Part shown: in pieces, positions 29,270-36,255 of the stretch | How the letters are laid out: each line of letters opens with the position of its first letter | How positions within the stretch are numbered: the stretch's first letter is position 1 | Assembly (NCBI GenBank): GCA_013204345.1 | Contig: JABMOB010000028.1 | Coordinates: 1 to 36,255, forward strand | Source of the DNA: Parcubacteria group bacterium | Lineage (GTDB): Bacteria > Patescibacteriota > Minisyncoccia > Phycocordibacterales > JABMOB01 | DNA length: 36,255 bases | Direction: 5' to 3' | Notes under the pieces: generated by a model | The model's database searches: none | Seen by the model: only the letters and a program-made list of their open reading frames with translations | What the model was told of the DNA's origin: nothing | Position numbers and translations under genes: made by a program

Positions 29270-30946
29270 ATGATAAAAGCTACAAAGCTTCAAAAAAGCT
29301 ACGGATCATTGTCCGTACTCGCCAATATCTCCTTCTCCCTTGGAAAAGGACAGAAGGTGGCGCTAGTTGGATTGAATGGAACAGGTAAAACAACCTTACT
29401 AAAGATCGTCGCGGGTATTGAAGAACCCGATGCAGGGGTACTCGAAATTTCGAACAATACTTGCATTGGCTATCTCCCACAGGACACCAGTCTTTCAGGA
29501 GATACAACAATCTCCGCTTATTTGCGACAGGCTGTGGGCATCGACATTCTCGAACGCCAAATTGAGGAACTTACATCCGATTTGGATTCCGTCGCGAAAA
29601 CGAAACGATACAATGAAGTGCTTGAGAAGTATGAACGTCTTGACGGATATACTTTTGATCATCGTATGAGGGTAATGTTGTCGGGTTTCGGGCTGGAGAG
29701 TATTGACCTTGAACATCAGTTGTCAAATCTGAGCAGTGGTCAAAAAAGCAAGATTGTACTCGCAGGTATTTTGCTTAGGGGTGTTGACTTGCTACTTCTT
29801 GATGAACCAACAAACAACCTCGACTTGCCCGCATTGATCTGGCTTGAGGATTTTCTACACAAAACTGAAGCGGCGTGTATCGTCGTTTCTCACGATCGTC
29901 GCTTTCTTGATCGTGTTGTGAAAAAAATATTCGAACTGGACTGGCATACTCGAACCATGACTATTACTGGGGGGACCTACAGTGACTACTTAGAAATGGT
30001 GGCGAGAAGAATTGCTCAGCAGAAAGAAAAGTACCTTCTTCAGCAGGAAGAGATAGAAAGGTTAAATGATCGTGCTCAAGAGAAGCGCGCCGAATCTGCT
30101 CGAGGAGCTCGATGGAAAGGTACCGACAACGACAAATGCTTGCGAGGGTTTAAACGTGACCGTGCAGGCAAATCTGGGCGAGGAGCCAAGTCTATTGAAA
30201 AACGGGTTGAGCAGATGGAAAAAGTTGAAAAACCATTTGAAAAAGACCCGTTTGAGATATTACTTAAAGCAGAAACTGGACCAGGTACGCTCGACATCAG
30301 CCTCACCAATCTTGTAGCAGGATATCCTGACAGCTTCCAGATTGAGCCTGTTTCTTTTGAAATACGTTATGGAAACAGGGTCGGCATCATGGGACTTAAT
30401 GGTACAGGCAAGTCAACCTTGCTCAAAACCATTACAGGTCAACTACCACCATTGGGTGGAGAAGTTGAAATTGGTTCTGGTGTTAGAATAGGAAACATGA
30501 TGCAGGAGCACGAAACGCTTCCCCGCAATCTCACCTTGCTTGATTTCGTCGCAAACCGCGCCCACCTGAGCCAGAGAGATTCGTATCACACACTCGCTAA
30601 GTTTGGCTTGAGTAAGAAAAAGGTTAAGCTGCCAATATCAACGTTAAGTCCAGGTGAGCGTGCACGCCTTCTGTTGGCACTTTTCTCGGCTCAATCAGTA
30701 AATACCCTGGTCCTAGATGAACCCACAAATCATCTCGACCTTGAAGCACTTGATGCTCTTGAGGAAACGATGAAAACGTATCGAGGGACGGTATTGCTCG
30801 TATCACACGATCGATACTTCCTCGAGAAGGCATCACTTGGCACCATTTATGTTTTGTCTGAGAGGGTCCTTTCTAGGATCCCTGACTACAAGGCATATCT
30901 AGTGACTGCAGAAGAAAGAGCACAGAAGCTACTCAAGTTACTATAG
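29270..30946 (+). CDS. ABC-F family ATPase (translation/ribosome-protection type)
   Basis: 558 aa with two ABC cassettes and no membrane helices. The first has Walker A GLNGTGKTTLLK, signature LSSGQKSKIVLAG and Walker B LLLLDEPTNNLD. The second has GLNGTGKSTLLK, LSPGERARLLLAL and LVLDEPTNHLD. A charged linker (about residues 240-350) separates them, as in ABC-F proteins that enter the ribosomal E site. ABC-F members either aid translation or give resistance to ribosome-binding antibiotics. ATG 29270 is preferred over the ATG at 29264 because the AAGGAGG site abuts the first ATG and is 6 bases from the second. It is divergent from the RiPP operon and shares its composition, so an immunity role is plausible. 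It has its own terminator. Confidence 0.92.
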   Translation: MIKATKLQKSYGSLSVLANISFSLGKGQKVALVGLNGTGKTTLLKIVAGIEEPDAGVLEISNNTCIGYLPQDTSLSGDTTISAYLRQAVGIDILERQIEELTSDLDSVAKTKRYNEVLEKYERLDGYTFDHRMRVMLSGFGLESIDLEHQLSNLSSGQKSKIVLAGILLRGVDLLLLDEPTNNLDLPALIWLEDFLHKTEAACIVVSHDRRFLDRVVKKIFELDWHTRTMTITGGTYSDYLEMVARRIAQQKEKYLLQQEEIERLNDRAQEKRAESARGARWKGTDNDKCLRGFKRDRAGKSGRGAKSIEKRVEQMEKVEKPFEKDPFEILLKAETGPGTLDISLTNLVAGYPDSFQIEPVSFEIRYGNRVGIMGLNGTGKSTLLKTITGQLPPLGGEVEIGSGVRIGNMMQEHETLPRNLTLLDFVANRAHLSQRDSYHTLAKFGLSKKKVKLPISTLSPGERARLLLALFSAQSVNTLVLDEPTNHLDLEALDALEETMKTYRGTVLLVSHDRYFLEKASLGTIYVLSERVLSRIPDYKAYLVTAEERAQKLLKLL

Positions 30947-30961
30947 GAGATAAAACCATGG

Positions 30962-30992
30962 ACCCGGACAAGCACAGCTTCCGGGTTCTTTT
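30962..30992 (+). terminator. Terminator of the ABC-F gene
   Basis: ACCCGGA (30962-30968) pairs with TCCGGGT (30980-30986), followed by TCTTTTT. Confidence 0.85.
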
Positions 30993-31114
30993 TATATAAA
31001 GATTGGCAACATTCTAATGACTTGGAATGATTACACAGGGCTTATCCACAACCATCATCTCGTTCCATTCCTTCAGATCTAGTATAATCTGGTGCCAATG
31101 AGTTCCGATGAAGT

Positions 31115-31163
31115 CCACAAACGACAAAAAATCCCGCGCAGGCGGGATTTTTTGCGTTTGTGG
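31115..31163. terminator. Very long hairpin (22 bp, one bulge), bidirectional terminator-like
   Basis: CCACAAACG plus CAAAAAATCCCGC (31115-31137, one bulged A) pairs with 31142-31163 around the loop GCAG. The inner stem has A-run and T-run arms, so it could stop transcription from either side. It may mark the right border of the accessory region. Confidence 0.75.
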
Positions 31164-31350
31164 AAGGCACAGCGATGTTTTTGTTTGAGCGAAGCGAAAG
31201 GCAAAAACCGCGAGCCGGGGTCGCGAGATTTTTCCGTCAGGGAAAATACTTGTGACCACACTATCAGTGTCCCCGCCTGCGCGGGATTTTTACGAGATTG
31301 TCTTATTCTTTTGTGCTAGTATGTATATTCATATAATCTTGGACAAACCT
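31164..31350. other. Repeat-rich gap before the carboxypeptidase gene
   Basis: No credible gene. It carries GAGCGAAGCGAAAG (31187-31200), matching the loop module of the uvrC insertion, and GCGAG...CGCGAG blocks. The inverted repeat TTTTCCGTCAGGGAAAA follows, then CCCCGCCTGCGCGGG (31272-31286), a variant of the CCCGCGCAGGCGGG block in the preceding hairpin. It looks like a pile-up of small dispersed palindromes. Confidence 0.5.
31332..31337 (+). promoter_or_regulatory. -10 box of the carboxypeptidase gene
   Basis: TATAAT 13 bases before ATG 31351. A longer frame from 31252 would start inside repeats. Confidence 0.5.
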
Positions 31351-32256
31351 ATGAAGAAAATTATTGAAAGTATCATTAGGCACGAAAAAGGTATTGAAAT
31401 GACCGTCGCTGTTTTGGTGGTTGTTTTGATTGTTGGTTACGGTGAGTATCGTCGCTATACTCTCGTAAGTGAAATAAATTCTAAGTTGGATTCTACTACT
31501 ACGGCGTTGGAAGTGAAGATATCGGCAGTGCAGAAAGCTTTTTTGGATGTTCAAAGTCAGAATGCTTCTTTGAGCAATGCGGTACAAGCAGAAGTTCAAA
31601 ACCGTAGCGTGTTGACTGAGCAGGCTGGGAAAATTTCCGATGCTGCCGCGACTCTCGACAAACTAAGTAAAATTGACCCACAACTTCTCCAAAAATATTC
31701 AAAAGTATATTTTTTGAATGAAAATTATATTCCAGCGAATCTTACTCTGGTCAACCAAAACTTCTTACACAAAAAGAGCTCTGATTTAAAAATTAATTCA
31801 CAAATTGATCCATTTTTGCAAAATCTTCTTGACGCACAACAAAAAGCAGGATTATCTCTTAGGGTTATTTCAGCTTATCGATCATTTGGAACGCAAGCAG
31901 TTTTGAAATCCAGTTATTCTGTGACTTATGGAGCAGGTACTGCAAATTCTTTTTCTGCAGATCAAGGATATTCCGAACATCAACTGGGAACAGCTTTGGA
32001 TTTTACCAATCCAACTGTCGGTGATAGTTTTGAAGATTTTGAAAAAACTCCTGAATATGGCTGGCTTATACGCAATGCTCATCAATACGGATTTGTTTTG
32101 TCCTATCCAAAAAACAATACGTATTATCAGTACGAACCATGGCATTGGAGATTTGTCGGCGTAGATTTGGCGACAAAAATTTACCGAGAAGGAAAAAACT
32201 TTTACGATATGGATCAACGCACCTTAAGCGACTATCTGGCAGTTTTGTTTAATTAA
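31351..32256 (+). CDS. Membrane-anchored D-alanyl-D-alanine carboxypeptidase (VanY/LAS family)
   Basis: It trims D-Ala from peptidoglycan stem peptides outside the membrane. 301 aa. One N-terminal anchor (MTVAVLVVVLIVGYGEYRR) is followed by a long helical, probably coiled-coil stalk (NSKLDSTTTALEVKISAVQ onward). The catalytic domain has VISAYRSFGTQ, the zinc motif YSEHQLGTALDF (SxHxxGxAxD), YGWLIRNAHQYGFVLSYP and the second zinc/catalytic region EPWHWRFVG. ATG 31351 directly before the anchor is chosen. It is transcribed from its own -10 box. With Ddl in the same window it supports a real peptidoglycan wall. Confidence 0.92.
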   Translation: MKKIIESIIRHEKGIEMTVAVLVVVLIVGYGEYRRYTLVSEINSKLDSTTTALEVKISAVQKAFLDVQSQNASLSNAVQAEVQNRSVLTEQAGKISDAAATLDKLSKIDPQLLQKYSKVYFLNENYIPANLTLVNQNFLHKKSSDLKINSQIDPFLQNLLDAQQKAGLSLRVISAYRSFGTQAVLKSSYSVTYGAGTANSFSADQGYSEHQLGTALDFTNPTVGDSFEDFEKTPEYGWLIRNAHQYGFVLSYPKNNTYYQYEPWHWRFVGVDLATKIYREGKNFYDMDQRTLSDYLAVLFN

Positions 32257-32335
32257 AGGTTTTTTGATAGTTTTGAAAAAGCCCATACAAAGTTTTTTAA
32301 ATTTTTTTCACTTCGCTTCTTTTTGTTACTTACGA

Positions 32336-32341
32336 TATAAT
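32336..32341 (+). promoter_or_regulatory. -10 box of the large ATPase gene
   Basis: TATAAT, 9 bases before ATG 32351. Confidence 0.5.
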
Positions 32342-32350
32342 TAACTGATA

Positions 32351-35149
32351 ATGGAAAAAATTGGTTTTAGTGAAGAAGTAAAATTTAAAAGCCCGCAGGA
32401 AGAGCTCTCTTTTTTGCGTGAACAGATTGCTCAAAAAGAAAAGGAGATGGAGATGGAGCAGGGTGGGGCGACTCCAGATCGACACACAATCGTTTCAGAA
32501 CATATAGAACAGTACAAAAAACAAATTCCAGAACAGGTTTTGCATAAAGATGCTGTTTTGTCTACTTCTCAGGTAGAAGGTATTGTTTTGAATTTATCTC
32601 CGGAGACACATGACAAGAAAATGGAGGAACTTTTGGTGATACTCCAAGGTAAGGGAATTAAAAATGTTTTATCTGTGGTATCTGCCTTAAAAGATCCTCA
32701 CATTGACGATGATTTCCATCGTTTTCTCGTGCAATTTATAAAAAAGGGAATGCCTGTAAAAGGCCTGAAACCAAAAAATTCACTTTTCAAAGCGCTTAAT
32801 ATGACCCTTTATGAGGTGGTTTTGCCTAACGAAAAAGGTGATGAAAGAGAAAAACCGCTAAAGGAACTTATTTCAGGAATGGAGCAGTTTTATGCGGGTA
32901 TGCTTTCTGTATCATCTGACAAGAAATCCAGTCAAAATTATTTTGTTATAGAAATTGCCAATGCCAATCACAGTGATGAGTTTATTTTTTACGCCTCTAT
33001 CCCAAATTCAAAAAAAGAGCTATTTGAAAAACATGTCTTGGCAATTTTTCATAACGCGAAAATTACGGGGAAAGACGACGACTATAATATTTTTAATGAA
33101 GAAGGTGTGGCTGTGGGTTCATATGCCACTTCCGGCAATAATCCTATTTTCCCACTGAAAACTTACGAAGCTTTTGATACAGATCCACTAAATGCGATTT
33201 TGAACAGTTTTTCTAAAATAGATAAAGACGGGGAAGGAGCTTCTATCCAACTTGTGATAAATCCAGCAGGAGATTATCATTTGAAACGATATAAATATGC
33301 CCTAACTCAGATTCTGAAGGGGGTAAAGTTAAAAAAGGCTATAAATATGCCGGAGAGTTTTTTGGGTGGTATGTTAAAAACTTTGCAGGATGTATTTGGG
33401 GGAGGTGAAGGTGGTCATAAAAAAGATGGTTTCAAAGAGCCTCCTCGTATTGATGATGTTGCTGTGGAGAATATAAAAAATAAACTTTCTAGTCCTATTG
33501 TTACTTCCAATATTAGAATTATTGCTTCAGCGGGAACAGAACCAGAGGCAGAAGAAATTTTGGCTAATATAGAATCTAGTTTCAACCAATTTGAAAATAC
33601 TCAAGGTAACAGCCTCAAATTTAAACGTGTGAAGAAGGGCGCACTCAGGACTTTTCTCCACAATTTTTCTTACAGGATTTTTTCTAGAGATGAAAAACTT
33701 CCTCTTAGTTTGAAAGAACTCACTTCTCTTGTTCATTTTCACACAACGGCCCTAAAAGGTGGATCAGCACAACTAAAACAATCAAAAGCTGGTGATGCCT
33801 CAGTGCCTCTAGGTATTCCTACTGTTGGTACGCTCTTGGGGGTCAACAATCATCGTGGGGCCACGACAAAGATATACATGTCGCCAGAAGATAGACTTCG
33901 TCATTTTTATACTATAGGTCAGACCGGTACAGGTAAGTCTACACTTTTAAAAAATATGATTATACAAGATATCCAATCAGGAAACGGTGTTTGTATGATT
34001 GATCCGCACGGTATAGATATTTTGGATGTATTGGCCAATATTCCCGAAGAGCGACTTGGTGATGTAATTTATTTTGACCCAAGTTATGTGGAGCGACCTA
34101 TGGGGCTCAATATGCTGGAATACGATCGCCGATATCCAGAGCAAAAAACTTTCGTAGTGAATGAGCTTTTTAGTATTTTCCAAAAGTTATACGGTGCTGT
34201 TCCCGAATCTATGGGACCTATGTTCGAGCAATATTTTAGAAATGCCACAATGCTCGTGATTGAAGACTCTGATTCTGGTAGTACTCTTTTGGATGTGTCG
34301 CGTGTACTTTCAAATAAAGATTTTCGAGAACTTAAACTTTCTAAATGTAATAATCCTGTAGTGGTGCAGTTTTGGCGAGAAGTCGCGGAAAAAGCCGGTG
34401 GTGAAGGAGCACTTGCAAATATCGTGCCTTATATCACAAGTAAGTTCGATGTTTTTCTCGCTAACGATATAATGCGACCGATTATTGCTCAGCAAAAGTC
34501 GGCTCTAAACTTCCGAGAAATAATGGATAATAGGAAAATTCTTCTTGTGAATTTGTCCAAGGGTCGTCTTGGAGATATTAATGCAAACCTTATTGGACTT
34601 ATTTTGGTGGGAAAGATTTTGATGGCATCATTATCACGCGTGGATATGGTTGGTGGAAATATAGCGCCCTTCTATCTATATATAGATGAGTTCCAAAACG
34701 TGACGACAGATTCTATTGCTACGATTCTTTCTGAGGCTAGAAAATATAAATTGGGTTTGAATATTGCACACCAATTTATTGCTCAGTTGGAGGATAACAT
34801 AAAAGATGCGGTGTTTGGAAACGTGGGTTCAATCGCTTCTTTCCGCGTTGGCGCAGAAGACGCGGAATATTTAGAAAAACAGTTTGACCCAGTTTTTACT
34901 GCTTCTGATCTTATGAATTTGGATAATAGAAATGCTTATGTAAAGCTTTTGGTGGATGGAAGGCCTTTGACGCCGTTTAATATAGAAACACTTGCCCCGC
35001 CAACCGGTAACCCACAAAATATTGAGCAAGTAAAACAGCTTTCATATATAAAATACGGCAACGATAGGGCTATCGTTGAAGCTGAGATAATGAAAAAATA
35101 TCAAAAAGCTCCAGTTGCTTCACCTCCGATTCCTCCAGCCACCGTCTAG
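32351..35149 (+). CDS. Large DUF87/TraG-VirB4-like ATPase
   Basis: 932 aa. The N-terminal ~500 residues are a CPR-type region of unknown fold, rich in charged helices, with a predicted paired alpha/beta arrangement (VVLPNEKGDEREKPLKELI and similar). From about residue 500 comes a HerA/TraG-like motor: GVNNHRGATTKIYMSPEDR, Walker A GQTGTGKSTLLKNMI (~520), VCMIDPHGIDI, Walker B FYLYIDEFQNVTTDSIA (~773) and LNIAHQFIAQL. The end is Pro-rich. Such proteins pump DNA or drive secretion or pilus systems. No other type IV secretion gene is visible, so its partner is unknown. It has no membrane helix. Confidence 0.85.
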   Translation: MEKIGFSEEVKFKSPQEELSFLREQIAQKEKEMEMEQGGATPDRHTIVSEHIEQYKKQIPEQVLHKDAVLSTSQVEGIVLNLSPETHDKKMEELLVILQGKGIKNVLSVVSALKDPHIDDDFHRFLVQFIKKGMPVKGLKPKNSLFKALNMTLYEVVLPNEKGDEREKPLKELISGMEQFYAGMLSVSSDKKSSQNYFVIEIANANHSDEFIFYASIPNSKKELFEKHVLAIFHNAKITGKDDDYNIFNEEGVAVGSYATSGNNPIFPLKTYEAFDTDPLNAILNSFSKIDKDGEGASIQLVINPAGDYHLKRYKYALTQILKGVKLKKAINMPESFLGGMLKTLQDVFGGGEGGHKKDGFKEPPRIDDVAVENIKNKLSSPIVTSNIRIIASAGTEPEAEEILANIESSFNQFENTQGNSLKFKRVKKGALRTFLHNFSYRIFSRDEKLPLSLKELTSLVHFHTTALKGGSAQLKQSKAGDASVPLGIPTVGTLLGVNNHRGATTKIYMSPEDRLRHFYTIGQTGTGKSTLLKNMIIQDIQSGNGVCMIDPHGIDILDVLANIPEERLGDVIYFDPSYVERPMGLNMLEYDRRYPEQKTFVVNELFSIFQKLYGAVPESMGPMFEQYFRNATMLVIEDSDSGSTLLDVSRVLSNKDFRELKLSKCNNPVVVQFWREVAEKAGGEGALANIVPYITSKFDVFLANDIMRPIIAQQKSALNFREIMDNRKILLVNLSKGRLGDINANLIGLILVGKILMASLSRVDMVGGNIAPFYLYIDEFQNVTTDSIATILSEARKYKLGLNIAHQFIAQLEDNIKDAVFGNVGSIASFRVGAEDAEYLEKQFDPVFTASDLMNLDNRNAYVKLLVDGRPLTPFNIETLAPPTGNPQNIEQVKQLSYIKYGNDRAIVEAEIMKKYQKAPVASPPIPPATV

Positions 35150-35176
35150 TTTTTAAATTTCTTAATGTATTGTGTC

Positions 35177-35202
35177 AAATGTTACTATATATCGTAACAT
35201 TT
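35177..35202. repeat. 26-bp palindrome (one mismatch) of the CGATATATCG family
   Basis: AAATGTTAC and GTAACATTT flank TATATATC. One base (T for G at 35186) departs from a perfect palindrome around the family core. Confidence 0.7.
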
Positions 35203-35249
35203 TCGGTATGTTGGCAAAAGTAGATTTTGATTGTGTTATATTTATGAAA

Positions 35250-35280
35250 AGTACCACACGATTTACCATCGTGTGGTACT
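35250..35280 (-). terminator. 13-bp perfect terminator of the two-gene cassette
   Basis: AGTACCACACGAT (35250-35262) pairs with 35268-35280. On the minus strand TTTT follows. The stop codon of the 103-aa gene lies in the loop. Confidence 0.8.
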
Positions 35281-35574
35281 GGGACGCCAAGAGAAAAGGT
35301 CTCCTTGTCGTCCAATGTGTACTTCCTCACCCTTTTTTACGAGGACTTTTGGTTGAGGCGGAATTTGACGTGCACGATTTAACTTTCTCTTCATCGCGCC
35401 ACGTCTTCCTAATTCGGCAGCGATCTGTTTGAAGAGGCTACCTTCTGTGTCCGGAAGAGATGGGATCCCTCTTTCCCGAAGAACAATACCAATCGCAGTT
35501 TTCATCCCATCTCGTCGATTCCTCCTCCAAATCTCGGAGGCTTTATCAGCGAGAGCACTGATGTCCCAACTCAT
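35263..35574 (-). CDS. Unknown 103-aa basic protein
   Basis: Not recognised. A helical N-terminal half (MSWDISALADKASEIWRRNR, then GMKTAIGIVLRERGIPSLP) resembles a small helical bundle. It is followed by a strongly basic stretch (AAELGRRGAMKRKLNRARQI) and a C-terminal part with VLVKKGEEVHIGRQGDLFSW. There are no membrane helices. The start has a perfect AGGAGG with 6-base spacing. It lies 18 bases after the upstream 65-aa gene and ends in a terminator loop, so the pair is a compact operon. The basic character suggests nucleic-acid binding. A toxin-antitoxin or mobile-element accessory role is possible but not shown. Confidence 0.72.
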   Translation of the reverse strand: MSWDISALADKASEIWRRNRRDGMKTAIGIVLRERGIPSLPDTEGSLFKQIAAELGRRGAMKRKLNRARQIPPQPKVLVKKGEEVHIGRQGDLFSWRPSTTRW

Positions 35575-35592
35575 AGCGAACCTCCTGTTTGG

Positions 35593-35790
35593 TCAAATCT
35601 TTGGTGTATTAGACGGCTTCTCCTCTTTTGTCGGCACAGCAGTCTCTGGATCTTGTTGCGTGGTTTTTTTCGATGTGGGTATGTCAACATCACCCATGAT
35701 TGATTCTATCTGGTCGCTCAGATTATCCAACCACGCTTCTTCGCTGAAACCCTTTCCTGTGAGCCTTCCGCGTCGATGACTTCGAGACAT
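35593..35790 (-). CDS. Unknown 65-aa protein
   Basis: Not recognised. A basic start (MSRSHRRGRLTGKGFSEEAW) is followed by an amphipathic acidic helix (LDNLSDQIESIMGDVDI) and a disordered, Lys/Pro/Thr-rich end (TSKKTTQQDPETAVPTKEEK). ATG 35790 has GGAGG with an 8-base spacing. A consensus promoter lies 62 bases upstream. It is first of two genes. Size and charge layout resemble small partner proteins of two-gene cassettes, but no family is evident. Confidence 0.68.
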   Translation of the reverse strand: MSRSHRRGRLTGKGFSEEAWLDNLSDQIESIMGDVDIPTSKKTTQQDPETAVPTKEEKPSNTPKI

Positions 35791-35851
35791 GATTTAGTCC
35801 TCCATGCTTGGGGTTATCCTAATGAAAAAGAACGTAACTGACGCCTTATTC

Positions 35852-35880
35852 ATATTATCATATTTGACACAATAAGTCAA
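35852..35880 (-). promoter_or_regulatory. Promoter of the two-gene cassette
   Basis: Minus-strand TTGACT (35875-35880), 17-base spacer, TAATAT (35852-35857). TATTTGAC at 35861-35868 and its inverted copy GTCAAATA at 35876-35883 flank the spacer: an 8-bp inverted repeat that could be an operator. Confidence 0.7.
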
Positions 35881-35917
35881 ATATGCCAAAAATCACATAG
35901 GGGAGTCCTTGGTGGTG

Positions 35918-35947
35918 TAAATAGGGGCGATATATCGCCCCTATTTA
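35918..35947. repeat. 30-bp perfect palindrome with CGATATATCG core
   Basis: The core at 35928-35937 is flanked by TAAATAGGGG/CCCCTATTTA. It lies between the two-gene cassette promoter and the end of the YqeY gene and has no T-run. Confidence 0.95.
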
Positions 35948-35961
35948 GTAGTTTTTAGTTC

Positions 35962-36255
35962 TTATTTAAACAATTCTTCAACGATTTTTTTTACATCACC
36001 ACCGTCAGCCTTGCCTTTGAGCTCTTTCATTATAGCTGACATTAAAAGACCGACTTTAGATTTATCAGTTATGCCAAGCTCTGTTTTCTTTGTTTCAACA
36101 ACTTTTTTTATTTCATCGACAGACATCATTTGTGGAAGATATGTTTGCAAAATGATAAGTTCACTTTCCTCGGATTTTACCAAATCCTCTCTTCCTCCTT
36201 TTTTAAATTGCTCTATGGAATCCTTGCGTTGTTTGACGGCTCGCCTGATGATATC
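35962..36255 (-). CDS. yqeY: GatB/YqeY domain protein, 3' part (start outside window)
   Basis: The frame is open to the window edge. The first visible residues (DIIRRAVKQRKDSIEQFKKG) and GREDLVKSEESELIILQTYL match the family's N-terminal half, so the true start is beyond 36255. The TTG at 36183 is internal. The C-terminal half (LPQMMSVDEIKKVVET, KVGLLMSAIMKELKGKADGG) is the YqeY/GatB tail domain, which helps bind tRNA in the Glu/Asp-tRNA amidotransferase. As a free protein its role is unclear. It is followed by a 30-bp palindrome. Confidence 0.92.
   Translation of the reverse strand, partial: DIIRRAVKQRKDSIEQFKKGGREDLVKSEESELIILQTYLPQMMSVDEIKKVVETKKTELGITDKSKVGLLMSAIMKELKGKADGGDVKKIVEELFK

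Noticed and set aside
29264-29272. ATG 29264 as the start of the ABC-F gene
   Set aside because: The GGAGG element directly abuts this ATG; ATG 29270 has proper spacing.
24859-31163. Direct repeat of the tRNA 3' end as a right attachment site
   Set aside because: No second copy of the T-arm/acceptor sequence was found by eye in the window.
1-36255. CRISPR array
   Set aside because: No regularly spaced direct repeats were seen; the repeats present are single inverted repeats at irregular distances.

Overview
The window looks like a chromosome segment of a Patescibacteria/CPR bacterium, probably a Parcubacteria-type lineage. This is inferred from gene content and style: an A+T-rich backbone, compact genes, a TGT of the insertion-bearing type I associate with these lineages, a short UvrC without its C-terminal helix-hairpin-helix region, a large DUF87/TraG-like ATPase, a LUD protein and a minimal glycogen module. 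TGA is an ordinary stop. I ran no database search, so family names rest on motifs I can read.

Backbone layout: a 142-bp perfect palindrome sits at the very left edge (1-142). Then come rarA, xseA, xseB, a 47-aa tandem CxCGSG/CC mini-protein and a LUD protein (203-3825, +). A minus-strand glycogen/alpha-glucan operon follows: glgA, GH57, GT2 and an alpha-glucan phosphorylase (8966-3822). Next are a phosphohexomutase broken into two frames (9024-10335), DoxX and tsaC. After an accessory cassette come LOG, a membrane-anchored FKBP, tgt, an unassigned structured RNA (about 16205-16450), then uvrB, a CheY-like receiver, uvrA, a 55-aa tail-anchored protein, uvrC, ddl and tRNA-Ala(UGC). The right end has a D,D-carboxypeptidase, the large ATPase, a two-gene cassette and the 3' part of a GatB/YqeY gene.

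Accessory blocks: three stretches are clearly richer in G+C and carry strong AGGAGG-type ribosome sites, unlike the host genes. (1) 11442-13488 holds two unknown proteins, the first behind an intrinsic terminator in its leader. (2) 24870-30990, beside tRNA-Ala, holds a remnant of a large serine recombinase fused to a membrane protein, a DUF2268-type metalloprotease, a putative thiazole/oxazole RiPP locus and a divergent ABC-F ATPase. (3) 35250-35880 holds two small unknown genes.

The most interesting system is the RiPP locus. One polypeptide appears to join a leader-recognition winged helix, a SagB-type nitroreductase and the first half of a YcaO domain. The rest of YcaO follows after a one-base frame break. 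The last gene, too short to be noticed by routine ORF calling, encodes a 43-aa very basic peptide ending in a Gly/Ser/Thr/Cys core. It has a consensus ribosome site and is followed by an intrinsic terminator. The ABC-F neighbour suggests, by inference only, a ribosome-directed product with ribosome-protection immunity.

Other patterns: backbone genes often have a -10 box 6-8 bases before the start codon, which implies leaderless mRNAs. Two families of dispersed hairpins keep a fixed centre while their stems vary: a CGATATATCG-centred palindrome (including inside tgt and uvrC) and a GGGAGGG-loop hairpin. All three uvr genes carry in-frame, repeat-like insertions.
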